Origin: Castanea sativa
Lineage: Eukaryota > Streptophyta > Magnoliopsida > Fagales > Fagaceae
Length of the DNA stretch: 64,000 bases
Assembly (NCBI RefSeq): GCF_040712315.1
Contig: NC_134024.1
Location: 1,945,158 to 2,009,157, forward strand
Reading direction: 5' to 3'
A program made the position numbers and the translations under genes. The notes under the pieces are model-generated. The model did no database searches and was not told the origin of the DNA. It saw only the letters and a program-made list of their open reading frames with translations. Position 1 is the stretch's first letter. Each line of letters begins with the position of its first letter. This document shows, in pieces, positions 11,991 to 22,925 of the stretch.

Positions 11991-12901
11991 TAATGGTAAA
12001 GAGGAATAAAAACGTTTATGTTTTGGGTGTTCCCTTTATGTTCCACCAATTACATATTATCACATGGTTTTTTCCCTCTCATTCTCAAGTAACCAAAGTA
12101 TACTGTTTTTAAAAATAAAAAATCAAACACATTACTTTTTTTTTTTTTTATAAGCCAAACACATTACATATTATAATTGATGAAGTGCAAACCGTAGACA
12201 TGAGACTTTTATTTGAGAATGAGAAGACTCAAAACAATTAAATAAATTTGTCCCCTTGTGGAAACATGACTCTATGGTTTATTAATATATAGAAATAATA
12301 GGTCAAGGAAAATTGAAATGTAAATTGTAAAGCATCTCTTGAACATGGAAAATCAAACAAATGTGTTAAACTTCATCTCTTATTAATGATTTAATTTTTC
12401 ATTTGAACAAGTTTAATATGTGAAAATTTATTTTTTTTCCGATGTCTTTTACTGTCTTTACCTGAGAATAAATGTAATTATTATCATGTAATAATTTGTT
12501 TAAAAGTTTTAAATTTCATAATAAGATAAGAATGATATTTTAGAAAGACTCAATTATTTTGTTTCAAAAGAAATTTTTAAAAAAAAGTCAAAATTTTGGT
12601 CCATAAATTATATAAATTTTTAATTCTTTTATCAAATTATTGTTATTTCATTTTAGTCCTTAAATCTTTTTTTTTTTTTTTTGAGAATCCTACTCCTTAA
12701 ATCTTTATAAACATTTATTGGTACCTCGCCTTCCTTTGCCATTTCATTCTTGTCTTTTTTTCTTTTTCTTTTCTTTTTTTTTTTCTTTTTTTTTTTTTTT
12801 TTAAAGTTTACAAATCACATCCTTCTAGCGTTGACCAAAAATATCAGACATCTGGTGTCATAAATACAATTATATGGAGACGATGATATTTTAATTATTA
12901 A

Positions 12902-13084
12902 TGTTAGAAATACTGAATTCAATAGTATCGTATTTCTCACTAAAATAATATACATGAGTGCCTTTATATAGGAGGCATATGAGTGCTGTACAAGTAAATA
13001 TGAGTGCAGTACAAGTAGTACAATGTGTGCTCTACAAGTAAGTGATCTAGATGGGCCAAGCCCACATATGAGTGTACGTTAACA
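12902..13084 (-). repeat. Copia-1 3' LTR
   Basis: 183 bp, TGTTAACG...TCTAACA on the minus strand. The adjoining polypurine tract is TTTGAGGGGGGC (rc of 13,085-13,096). It differs from the 5' LTR by three transitions. Confidence 0.95.
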
Positions 13085-13097
13085 GCCCCCCTCAAAC

Positions 13098-16000
13098 TCA
13101 AGGTGGATGTGAGACCAACTTGAGGTTGTCAACCAAATCACGAAGGCGTCCCTTAGGATGGGACTTGGTGAAGATGTCTGCAAGTTGATCTTTGGAGGAG
13201 ACGGAGAAGAGCTTGAGAGCACCACGAACAAGATGATAACGGATAAAATGACAATCAATCTCAATATGTTTAGTCCGTTCATGGAAGACATCATCGTGAG
13301 CAATGTGAATGGCACTCTGATTATCACAATAAAGAGGAGTAGCAGAGGATGTAGACACACCTAAGTCTGTAAGAAGCCATCGTAACCAAAGAAGCTCAGA
13401 TGTGGTATCAGCAAGAGCACGATATTCTGCTTCAGTACTGGAGCGGGCCACAAAAGTTTGTTTCTTACTTCGCCAAGAAATCAAGGAAGAGCCAAGTAGA
13501 AAACAATAGCCAGTGGTGGACCTACGATCAGTGGGATCTCCTGCCCAATCAGCAACAGATAATGCACGGAGTACAAGAGGAGATTGAGCTGAGTAGAAAA
13601 GGCCATGGAAGATAGTGCCCTTCAAGTATCGAAGAATGCACAGAGCAGCAGCATAGTGAGTCGACCGTGGAGCAGATAAATACTGGCTGACCTGATGAAC
13701 AGCATAAGAAATGTCTGGACGAGTAACTGTGAGATAAACTAGGCTGCCAACTAATCGTCTGTAAAGAGAAGGATTAGATAATGGTTTCCCCCCCGAGGGG
13801 GTCAGATGCGCATTAAGCTCAACTGGGGTGTCAACAGTCTTGCTGTCAGTGAGTCCAGCACGAGATAAAAGATCAGAAGCATACTTGGCTTGAGTAATAT
13901 AAAGACCATCTGAGGAACGAGTGATTTCAAGACCCAAGAAATAGCTAAGATGTCCAAGATCTTTCATCTCAAACTGCTGACTAAGAAAATCCTTGAGTTC
14001 TTGTATGCCACTAAGGTCATCACCAGTTATGATCATATCATCCACATAGAGGAGAAGTAGAATGGTGCCTTTATCAGTACGACGAAGAAATAAGGCAGCA
14101 TCATAAGGACTGGCAGTGTAACCCAAGCGAAAAATAGTAGAGCTAAATTTTGCAAACCAGGCTCAAGGAGCTTGTTTAAGACCATACAATGCTCGGCGAA
14201 GGCGGCAAACCTTGTTGGAGTCAATGGAGAGACCTGAAGGAGATTGCATGTAAACTTCTTCACTTAAGTCCCCATTAAGGAATGCATTTTTAACATCCAT
14301 CTGAAAAAGATCCTATTTGCTAGCAACAGCAGCAGCCAGGAGGGCACGAACAGATGAGATGCGGGCAACTGGAGCAAAGGTCTCTTCATAATCAATCCCA
14401 TACTCCTGTGTAAAACCTTTTGCAACAAGGCGAGCCTTATAACGCTCAATGGACCCATCTAAGCGAGTCTTAATCTTGTAGATCCACTTGCAACCAACCA
14501 CAGACTGTCCAGGAGGGAGAGTAACTAAGTCCCAAGTATGGTTTTTGGTTAATGCATCAATTTCCTCTTTCATTGCAATCTGCCATAAAGGGTCAGTGGA
14601 GGCCTCACGATAGGTTTGAGGCTCGTGGAGTGTAGCAAGTGCAGTGTAACAATGGTAATCAAGTAAATGTGTAGGAATGGATCTTACCTGGGTGGAGTGA
14701 CGAGGTGGAATGTCTTGTGGAGGTGGAAGGTCTTGTGGAGGATCTTCAGGCGGAGCAGGAGCGGGGGACCCAGGCTCGAGTTGGGGTAGCTCGTCATCAA
14801 TCTGCTCATCTTCGACATGTCTAGAAGAGAGATTAAAAGGATCGGGTGTTTGTATAAAGAAGTCTAAAGGAGGATCAAGTGGAGTTGGAGAAGGAACATG
14901 AGACTCCTCTGGAAAAACTTCAAGTACAGATGAGGTGGTGAGGGAAGAACGAAAATGAGAGAGTTCAACAAACAAGCGGTGTTCCCAGAAGACAACATTA
15001 CGAGAAACACGAAGGCGATGAGAGACAGGATCATAACATCGATACCCTTTTTGTGTTTCACCATAACCAAGGAAACAACAAAGTCTAGATCGAGGCTCAA
15101 GTTTGTTGTGCTCATGAGACTGAAGAAGAACGAAACAAGCAGATCCAAAAAAGCGAAGGTGATGATAGTCAGGGGGTGACCCAAAGAGGCGCTCATACGG
15201 AGTTTGATTATGGATGACAGTGCTTGGAATGCAGTTGATGGTGTGAACAACATGAAGAGCAGCTTCACCCCAGAATGGAGGAGGAACCTTGGCAGAAAGA
15301 AGAAGAGTACGAACAGTGTCAAGAATATGACGAAGTTTACGTTCAGCTCGACCATTTTGCTGAGAGGTACCTGGACAAGTTAGATGATGTACAGTGCCAT
15401 AGGAGTGTAACAGAGCTTGAAAAGCATATTGAGTGTATTCAAGAGCATTATCAGAACGAAATATTTTGATTCTTTTGGAGAATTGGGTTATAACCATTTT
15501 TGCAAAGTTACTATATATTGGCAAAATTTCAGAACGAGATTTCATAGGAAATATCCAACTGTAATGAGAATAATCATCGATGAAAACAAAAAAATATCGA
15601 GATCCACCAATACTAGCAACAGGAGAAGGTCCCCAAACATCAGAATGAATTAACTCAAAAATACTATTAGAAATAGAATCACTATTATTAAAAGGTAAAG
15701 CTGGCTGTTTTCCTAACTGGCGTGAAGTACAATCAAAATTGTCTTTGGACACAGAACCTAACAGACCCTTAGAAGCTAACTGTTGTACCCGAGAAGAGGG
15801 TGCATGACCAAGACGAGAATGCCAAAGTGAGAGAGAGGGTAAGGAAGACACCGCAGCAGCAACAGACACCGGAGCAATAGGTGGAAGATGAAGATTGTCC
15901 ACTGGAAACATACGCCCAACTCTAGGGCCGGTCCCAAGCTCTTGCCCCGTCCTCGGATCCTGCACAATACACCCAGAATAGTCAAAAATAAGGTGATAAC

Positions 16001-16220
16001 CTAATTCAGCTAATTGTCCCACAGAACACAAATTATAGGATAGGTTAGGAACATGGTAGACCCCAGGAACAGAGAGGTTAGAGGTTGAAACAAAACCAAG
16101 ACTATTCCCATGCATGGTGGAACCATCAGCTATGTGAATATTGAGGGGATGTGGAGCAGGGTCAAGTTTGGAGAATAAGGACGAGTGAGGTGTCATGTGA
16201 TTGCAACAGGCAGAATCAAA
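13098..16220 (-). pseudogene. Copia-1 pol: protease, integrase, RT, RNase H
   Basis: A single minus-strand frame runs from the protease motif FDSACCNHM (about 16,196-16,220) to the stop at 13,098. The integrase zinc region keeps H-x-H (LWHSRLGH), but the usual CxxC reads CTSR, so the last zinc ligand is lost. The DDE core shows [15 protein letters not shown] and [11 protein letters not shown] has VDDM (LLLLYVDDMIITGDD). RNase H has ADWAGDP, STEAEYRAL and CDNQSAIHIAHD. Compared with Copia-2, Trp and Arg codons have become stops near 14,313 (TGG to TAG) and 14,164 (CGA to TGA). Apart from those stops the frame is continuous, which indicates decay by transitions rather than indels. Confidence 0.93.
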
Positions 16221-17143
16221 AAGCCAAGTTTAAGACTTACTGGGTAAAACTGAGAGAGCAGTGGAAAGAGATGCATTACCAGCCATACGAACAGCTTGAG
16301 CTATGATCTCCTGTAGGTCAGTGGGTGAGAGGTTGATAGTGGATCCAGAAGACTGGGACTCAGCTGAAATGGGAGGCATTGGCGGAGTAGACTTAGTGTT
16401 AGCAACTGCAGCAGTAGATTTGTTGTGACGGTAACAAGTCTCAATAGTGTGGCCAGGGCGCTAGCAATAGTTGCAGAACTTTTTATTGGTTTGTCTGCGA
16501 CGATTGCTGGAGCCAGAAGGATCACCTGAGTGCTGAGGTTGCTCTATGGAAGGAGTAAGGGCCAGAACATTAAACTTATCCTAGGCTCGAAGAGTTGCAA
16601 GGTGAGCTTCTTCTCTGACTAACTCATTCACAGCAGTATCAAGAGAGGGAGGAGGACAACGATTCAGAAGCTGACCTCGAATGGGCTCATAGTCCTTGTG
16701 GAGTGACATTAGGAACTCATAGAGACGAAATTCATCTCTAATAGCAGCATATTGTTGGGCATCTTTTGAGCATGCCCAAGTTGGATCAGAAAGGTCAATT
16801 TGGTCCCAAATGAAGCGAAGCTGATCATAGTAGTCATTGATGGACTGCCCCGGTTTCGCATCATCAAAGCTACCCAGGAAATTGGAGATGGAGGGAATGG
16901 AAGTATTTCGAATCCATGTGAGGATCATGTGATTGTGACTATCCCATTCAATCATGCGATTGAGAAAAACAGCATCTTCTTCACTTGCCCCTTCACAGGA
17001 ATAGTGATTGCACCAGTGCAATAATGCCAGAGCATGCAACCCTTAAGGAAACTACACATAGCTTGAGACCAAGATAAGTAATTCCTAGTCCCCTCCAATA
17101 CAGTATTGATGGGACGAGGAAGAAAAACATTATTTTTATCCAT
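16221..17143 (-). pseudogene. Copia-1 gag
   Basis: The start is the ATG at 17,143 (MDKNNVFLPRPINTVLEGT), just downstream of the leader. A one-base loss near 16,990 shifts the frame; the rest of the capsid domain is open at 16,581-17,039 (DYYDQLRFIWDQIDL, RDEFRLYEFLMSLHKDYEPI, typical UBN2/retrotran-gag). In-frame stops follow at 16,581, inside the zinc knuckle near 16,472 (CNYC-stop-RPGHTIETC) and just before the protease near 16,230. The first two look like CAG to TAG changes. Gag would form the particle and bind RNA; this copy cannot make a full Gag-Pol. Confidence 0.88.
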
Positions 17144-17224
17144 TTAGAGACACAATATGCAAAAATAGACTGCAAAAATGAAATCTACGCGAAAAACTGA
17201 GTAAAGAGAACCTGGACTGCAAAA

Positions 17225-17331
17225 AGTCAACTCTAGAAAAGTCAACGGTCAACGGCCAAAGTCAATGGTCGCTGACGTGGCTGGCTGACGTGGCCTGCTG
17301 ACGTGGCTGGATGACGTGGCAAATGACGTGG
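17225..17331 (-). promoter_or_regulatory. leader with W-box cluster and five evenly spaced TGACGTGG words
   Basis: In the Copia-1 untranslated leader the transcribed strand carries four TTGAC(C/T) W-box cores (rc at 17,225-17,230, 17,240-17,245, 17,247-17,252, 17,260-17,265). They are followed by five copies of TGACGTGG (plus-strand starts 17,273, 17,286, 17,299, 17,312, 17,324), spaced 13, 13, 13 and 12 bp. W-boxes bind WRKY factors, and ACGT cores bind bZIP factors. They lie downstream of the LTR promoter, so any regulatory use is inference. Confidence 0.55.
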
Positions 17332-17365
17332 TTAGGGCTGACATCAGCAGGATCAGTCTGGCGTG

Positions 17366-17466
17366 TGGAGGCGCGTGAGCAGGCGCGTTCGGCGCGTGGC
17401 GGCTCGGATCGGCGCGTGGCGGCGCGTGGCTGCTCGAATCGGCGCGTGGAGGCGCGTGGGCGCGTG
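17366..17466 (-). repeat. GC-rich GGCGCGTGG short repeats in Copia-1 leader
   Basis: At least seven imperfect GGCGCGTGG/GGAGGCGCGTG units separated by CTCGGATC-like spacers. A shortened version remains in the Copia-2 leader at about 34,740-34,812. In Copia-2 this repeat holds one end of the internal deletion. Confidence 0.7.
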
Positions 17467-17807
17467 ACCTTCAGTGCAGAAACTTTGGGCAACGCATGAG
17501 GGTGCGTGGAGACTCCGATGACTGTGAGGTTTTCACGAAAAGATAGATCGGAGCAAGACGATCTTCGTGGTACCTTCGGAAAATTTTTCGGAGCAATATT
17601 CACGGCGGTGCCGAAAAAGGCAGTGGTCTTTGCAGTGTTCGGACTCCTCAACGGCGGCTGCTGCAGGTCCAGAACCTAAGGACGATGTCTGGAAGACTCG
17701 AAGGTTCAACGGCAAAAGGCTGCGGCAGTTGTTGTGACAGCGGAAGCAATATTGAGAATGGAGTTACACCAATAAAGACAAGACTGCTAAGAAAAGGTCA
17801 GAGCAGT

Positions 17808-17820
17808 GGCTCTGATACCA
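17808..17820 (-). promoter_or_regulatory. Copia-1 primer-binding site (tRNA-iMet)
   Basis: The minus strand reads TGGTATCAGAGCC immediately after the 5' LTR end TCTAACA. This is the classical complement to the 3' end of plant initiator Met-tRNA and is intact. Confidence 0.95.
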
Positions 17821-18003
17821 TGTTAGAAATATTGAATTCAATAGTATTGTATTTCTCACTAAAATAATATACATGAGTGCCTTTATATAGGAGGCATATG
17901 AGTGTTGTACAAGTAAATATGAGTGCAGTACAAGTAGTACAATGTGTGCTCTACAAGTAAGTGATCTAGATGGGCCAAGCCCACATATGAGTGTACGTTA
18001 ACA
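17821..18003 (-). repeat. Copia-1 5' LTR with TATA box
   Basis: 183 bp. The TATA box TATATAAA on the minus strand is at 17,882-17,889, the likely start of transcription running toward lower coordinates. Target duplication at 18,004-18,008. Confidence 0.95.
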
Positions 18004-18008
18004 ATTAA

Positions 18009-18388
18009 AATGTTCTGTTTTTAAAAAAAATGAAAATGTTGCCAGCAACAAATAGAAATATTTCTCTGTTTAATTTAGATAAGTACAATGATCATTGTTT
18101 ACTTTAAATAAATATAAAAATCATTGTATCTACACCACTTATCCCCCAAAAAATAAAAGAGAAAATAATCATTCTTCAACTTAACTGACGTACTGGCACA
18201 CTTCTTGAGAATTAGAATACTTTCATGCATTATGTTTCTCACCTCTATTCTTTGGTTGTGTAGGTCTCTGAGCTAGGACCAGCGGGCAACAAGTCAAAGC
18301 ATGCACTCTCTTTCTCATTGATGTGATATAATTGGAAGAAAGGGAGCCTAAAAACTTGGCCACTATGCTAGAAGCAGGAGTTTGAACT
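18009..18388. other. NLR upstream region
   Basis: 380 bp between Copia-1 and the NLR start. It contains A-rich runs and no clear promoter element I would defend. If the NLR promoter was here, the Copia-1 insertion sits within or directly upstream of it. Confidence 0.4.
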
Positions 18389-20638
18389 GTGAAGTTAAAA
18401 ATGGATCAGGATGTAGTGAAACTCTTGACTGACAATATCATTTCAATTCTTTCAACTGAAGCACCGTCGTTATGGGGGACTCGTGACGCAATTGAAGATA
18501 TCAAGGATGAGTTGATAAGCATGCAATTGTTCTTAGTAGATGCTGATAGAAAGGGAGTAGGGAGTGAAGGAGAGAAAAATTGGGTGGCAATTGTGAGAGA
18601 CATGGCATATGATGTTGAAGACATTATTGATAAGTTCATGTATCACATGAATCGCCAACGAATTGGGGGTCAATATTCCTGGATCCTTCACCACAGCATT
18701 TACTTTCCAAAAAATCTCTGGGTGAGGCGTCAAACAGCCACCAAGATACAAAAAATTAATGGGAAAATCAAGGGGGCCATACTAGAGAGAAACCAAAGAT
18801 ATGGTATTGATCGTATAGAGGGAACTAGTTCTAAAGATAAACAGAAATGGGTGGTGCGTTATGCTGAATCATCTCTTTTTTTTAAAGAAGACGAACTTGT
18901 AGGGATTGAAAAGAAAAGGCAATTGATAATGGATTGGTTGATGGATGGAGAACCACATCTGACTGTCATTTCGATAGTTGGGATGGGAGGTTCAGGCAAG
19001 ACCACACTAGCTGCCAACATCTACAACAATGAAGATGTAAAGAAACATTTTGACTGTTGTGCATGGATCACAATTTCCCAAGCATATGAATTAGAAGACA
19101 TGTTGAGGAGATTGATTAAGGAATTCCACGAGTCAAGGAAGGAAACAAATCCAGCAGACTTGAATTCCATGAACTACAGACTGTTAGTAAAAACACTGGT
19201 GAATTATTTAGAGAAAAAAAGGTATCTACTTGTCCTAGATGATGTTTGGGACACAAACCTCTTAGATGAAATAAAGGTATCACTTCGAGATAGTTGTTTT
19301 GGGAGTAGAATCATCCTTACAACTCGAAAAGAAGATGATGTAGCTTGCCATCAAATGGGAGGTAGAACTCATTTTTCGAAGCATGCTTCAAGTTGTAGAA
19401 AGGAATGAATTTGGAAGGCCAAAGAGATGTAAAATGCATGATATTCTGCGGGAGATTGCTCTATCAATATCAGAGAGAGAGAAGATTGGTGTTGTACATG
19501 TTGGAAGAGAAGAAATGACAGATTACGAAGCACGCCGCATTTCAATTCACAAAACCGATGGAGAAGTCAAATCATTTATGGGTATGTCAAAGCTCCGTTC
19601 TTTTCTTGTTTTTAACAAGTCGTTGAAAACATTGCCTTCAAGAAGTAAAATGTTAAGGGTTCTAGATTTGGAGGATGCTCCCATTGATGAATTGCCTGAT
19701 GAAGTATTCAAATTATTCAACTTAAGATATTCGAATTTAAGGGGAACTTTACTTAAGAAACTCCCAAATTCCATAGGGAGGCTCCTTAATCTTCAAACCT
19801 TGGACATCATGGACACACAAATAAAGGCCCTTCCTCATGGAATTGGAAAGTTGCAAAGCTTGAGACATCTAATTCTACACCAACATATTGGAAATTAGAA
19901 TGATTTCAAATTTGTTATTGGACCGCGAATAGCATCAAATATCTGTAGATTAAAAAATTTGCAAGCTGTGACATATTTAGAAATAAAAGGTGACTTGTTG
20001 AAACAGATTCGGAGCATGACTCAGCTCACCTCGATCGTTCTTTCAAATGTGAAAGCAGCAGATGAGATGGACTTATGTGATTCAATTCATAACATGAAGG
20101 TTATGCGCTACTTGTGTGTCATGGTTACAAATGCGGAGGAAACCCTCCGTATGGATGCACCTTTATCTCCTCCTACCAACCTTCAAAAGCTTGTTCTGGC
20201 TGGAAAACTAGAAAAGGTGCCACTGTGGTTTCATTCACTTCAAAGCCTCACATATTTGTATCTGCATTGGTCGAGACTGGAAGAAGATTTACTCCCTCAA
20301 ATTGCTGCTTTGCCCCATTTGAGACGTCTTGCCCTTACTAATGCCTATGTTGGAAAACAGCTATGTTTCAGTACAGGCTTTCTTAAGCTTACAAGTTTGG
20401 GTATTCGTAATTTCCCTCAATTGAATGAGATAATAATAGAAAAGGGGGTGATGCCCAATCTGAAATCCCTATATATATTATCAGTTGTATGCAGTTAAAC
20501 ACAGTGCCCAAGGGCATTGAATACCTTCAAAATCTCCAAGAACTAATTTTGGAATTTGTCTTAATGGAACTTCAAAATCGCATTGAAGGAGATGGAAGCG
20601 TGGATTTTCCAAAGGTGCAGCACATCCCAAATATCTAG
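18389..20638 (+). pseudogene. CC-NB-ARC-LRR (RPM1-type NLR) pseudogene
   Basis: The N-terminal frame (18,389-19,408; start at 18,389 or 18,401) encodes an Rx-type coiled coil with the EDVID-like AYDVEDIID (residues 73-81), P-loop GMGGSGKTT (198-206), RNBS-A FDCCAWITIS, kinase-2 LLVLDDVW (280-287) and RNBS-B GSRIILTTR (305-313). Directly after RNBS-B, near 19,365, the sequence jumps to what should lie about 200 residues later (ELIFRSMLQVVERNE read in another frame), then the MHD motif KMHD at 19,431-19,442. GLPL, RNBS-D and the rest of ARC2 are missing. LRRs follow at 19,540-20,636, interrupted by a stop at 19,896 and a frameshift near 20,485; the old C-terminus ends at the TAG at 20,636. Intact relatives act as cytosolic or plasma-membrane immune receptors. 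This copy cannot make a working nucleotide switch. Confidence 0.93.
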
Positions 20639-21029
20639 ATCCGTTAGAAATCCGAAAAGTTTAATGAAGGTAGCTTCTCATGTCTATCTGTTATATTATA
20701 TTATTAATTCACTTTGAAATGGAACTAATGTTTTTTGACATGAAAAATAAGTAATCTTTTCTAATGATTGATTTTACTTTACCGTATCTCTATTTTTTTT
20801 CCCTGGGGTACCGTAGAATCAGGCTCACTAATGCTTTCTACTGCTTGATTGCTTGTAGTTTTTTTTTAGCTACCATCTTGGCATAAGCACATCAAGTTCC
20901 TCAAAACAGATAGAATTAGTTTCTGGGGTCTAACTCTTAATGCTATGTGGGTATGCAAAGCCTACCATATGTTTGAGGAAAGTCCTCTGTGGATGTTGTG
21001 TAATTGGAAGATACAAATGGTGACTTATG
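20639..21029. repeat. NLR 3' flank, first piece of duplication copy B
   Basis: 20,940-21,029 matches 5940-6030 (ATGTTTGAGGAAAGT, TGTGGATGTTGTGT). The last five bases, TTATG, are the Gypsy-1 target duplication. Confidence 0.8.
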
Positions 21030-21493
21030 TGATGGGACTGACGAAGTTAAGCATAGACGAAGCTGCCTTCATGGACGAACATGACCAGTATCCGCGTCAT
21101 CAGAAAGAGTTAATGCCATTCAATACTGCCAATAAAGCCCCAACCGTTACGAGACCAGCTGGACGAACCGATGGAAACACATTAAAGTCCATAACTCCAC
21201 TAGAGACGTTATCAGGGGAGTCATTAACACCCCAACGGCTATAATCCCCAAGGGTATATAAAACCCTCACAACACCAATACAAGGTACAGAGACAGCATT
21301 ACAACCTGAACTAATTTATTATTGATATTTCAATTATTGCCTTCTTTCATACTGACTTTGCCATCGGAGGCGTTGTGGCAGGCACCGCACCGGTGACCAC
21401 TTGAATAAGTTCTTACTCCCGCAGGTTCGTCAGAGTACTGCCAGGAACCATCTGGATGAATTCCAGGGAAACTGACGAGATACTACTTCATCA
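21030..21493 (+). repeat. Gypsy-1 5' LTR with TATA box
   Basis: 464 bp with TATATAAA at 21,255-21,262 and terminal TG...CA. The PBS-like TGGCGCCGTCTGTGGGA follows at 21,497-21,513; its first nine bases match the complement of the tRNA-Asp 3' end. Confidence 0.95.
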
Positions 21494-21557
21494 GTTTGGC
21501 GCCGTCTGTGGGAACGATTTTCTCATACAACAAGAACGTGGTTCCTACCAGCTCCAG

Positions 21558-22925
21558 ATGGAATCCAACCAGGACTCAGCGACCTTGGCACAGCAAGTCC
21601 GAAATCTCACGGCCACCATCGAAGAACTTACCAGACAGAATCAGGAGATGAGACAGAGGTTACAGCAAGAGGAGAACCGGTCAAGAGCTGTCCAAGAGGA
21701 CGAAGGGGATAGCCATGGAAGGAGTGACCGACGGAGAACGGTAACCCCAGAGGAACAGCATTCCGACATCCTCCAAGAGATGAGAAAGGAGATGGATGAA
21801 TTAAGAAATGCCATCAAAGAAAAGACCGATCGAAGCCTAGATAAAATGGTCAGAGCGACGGACTCCCCTTTTACCATGGCAGTCTTAGAACGACCGGTAC
21901 CAGCGAAATTTTGGCTGCCTCAGCTTGAGCCTTTTGACGGGCTCAAGGATCCCCAAGATCACCTTAATACCTTCAAGACGACCTTAGGCCTTCAACAGCC
22001 CCCTGATGAGATCATGTGTCGTTCTTTCCCCACTATGCTGAAGGGAGCTGGACGAGAATGGTTCACAAGATTGCCCACCTCATCCATCGACAACTTTGAG
22101 CAGTTAAGTAATGCCTTCCTGCGCCATTTTGTCGGGGGGCAACGCCCCAAGAGGCCAGCGGATCACCTACTCACTATTAAGCAAGGAGAGAGGGAGACCT
22201 TACGGTCGTACGTAAAACGCTTCACTCGAGAGACCCTAGAGGTGGACGACGCGGACGATAAGGTCCAGCTGACGACATTTAAAGCAGGGCTTAAGTCCAG
22301 AGAATTCGTCGTCTCGTTAGTAAAGAATCCGCCCCGGACAATGGCGGAGATGCTGTTGAAAGCTCAAAAGTACATGAATGCCGAGGATGCACTAGCGGCC
22401 ATCATAGACGAGGAAAAGCCAAAGAAGGAAGGAAGGAAGGAGGATGAACGCAGGGGACAAAAGAGGGAGCGCCCAAGCCACCGAGGAGGTGACATTGACA
22501 GACAAAAAGACGAGAAAGCTCCTCGACCGGTAAAATTCACACCTCTAATTATGCCTGTTGACAAGATTTTGACGCAGATCCAAGATCAACACCACCTAAA
22601 ATGGCCAAGACCCTTGCACTCGTCACCAAGCATGCGTGACAAAAGTAAATACTGCCGATTCCACAAGGATCACGGCCATTACACGGAGGATTGCCGAGAC
22701 CTGAAAGGGCAGATAGAAGAATTGATACGAAAAGGAAAGCTTCAAAAGTACGTAAAAAAAGGGGACTCCAGCAGCTTCAGGAAGGGCGGCACGAGCCAAC
22801 ACGAGTCCTCTTCCAAGAATGAGATTCGCCCATCTCAACCACAAGATGTGATCGGGGAGATAAGCAAAATAGCAGGAGGACCTTTCATGGGGGGATCATA
22901 CAAGTCCCTCAAGAAAGCATGCTAG
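21558..22925 (+). pseudogene. Gypsy-1 gag
   Basis: An ATG at 21,456 lies in the LTR, upstream of the PBS. The ATG at 21,558 ([19 protein letters not shown]) is the more credible start. The protein has an N-terminal coiled coil, a retrotrans-gag domain ([21 protein letters not shown]... REWFTRLP... FLRHFVGG) and a zinc knuckle at 22,653-22,694 of the unusual form C-x2-H-x4-GH-x4-C ([14 protein letters not shown]). The TAG at 22,923 ends it, but the following pol frame is the same frame, so this stop may be a lesion rather than a natural boundary; the two related elements have no stop at this point. Confidence 0.88.

Larger units (their letters stand above)
5736..12901. repeat. segmental duplication copy A (NLR 3' flank)
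   Basis: Colinear with copy B: 5940-6030 with 20,940-21,029; 6030-8100 with 30,701-33,120; 8150-8480 with 33,200-33,270 and 37,500-37,700; 9990-10,150 and 10,500-10,620 with 37,800-38,120; 10,630-12,290 with 40,740-42,920; and 12,297-12,890 with 53,055-53,703. No gene was recognised inside. It holds single-copy target sites for Gypsy-1 (TTATG, 6025-6029) and Gypsy-2 (GAAAT, 12,292-12,296), so those insertions occurred only in copy B or after the duplication. Confidence 0.85.
12902..18003 (-). mobile_element. Copia-1, full-length Ty1/Copia retrotransposon, inactivated
   Basis: A 5.1-kb element on the minus strand with 183-bp LTRs, a 5-bp target duplication ATTAA (12,897-12,901 and 18,004-18,008), an initiator-Met tRNA primer site and the Copia domain order gag, protease, integrase, RT, RNase H. 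The two LTRs differ at only three positions, all C/T transitions, so the insertion is young. The short LTRs and 5-kb size fit an Ale/Retrofit-like lineage (inference). gag-pol carries several nonsense codons and one frameshift. Its NLR-proximal end lies about 385 bp upstream of the NLR start, and it is transcribed away from that gene. Confidence 0.95.

Noticed and set aside
14864..15653. Several plus- and minus-strand frames of 60-160 aa over Copia-1 pol
   Set aside because: They are shadow frames of the integrase domain, with no motif of their own.
21456..21557. ATG at 21,456 as Gypsy-1 gag start
   Set aside because: It lies inside the LTR and would translate through the primer-binding site. 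The ATG at 21,558 follows the leader and starts a gag-like coiled coil.
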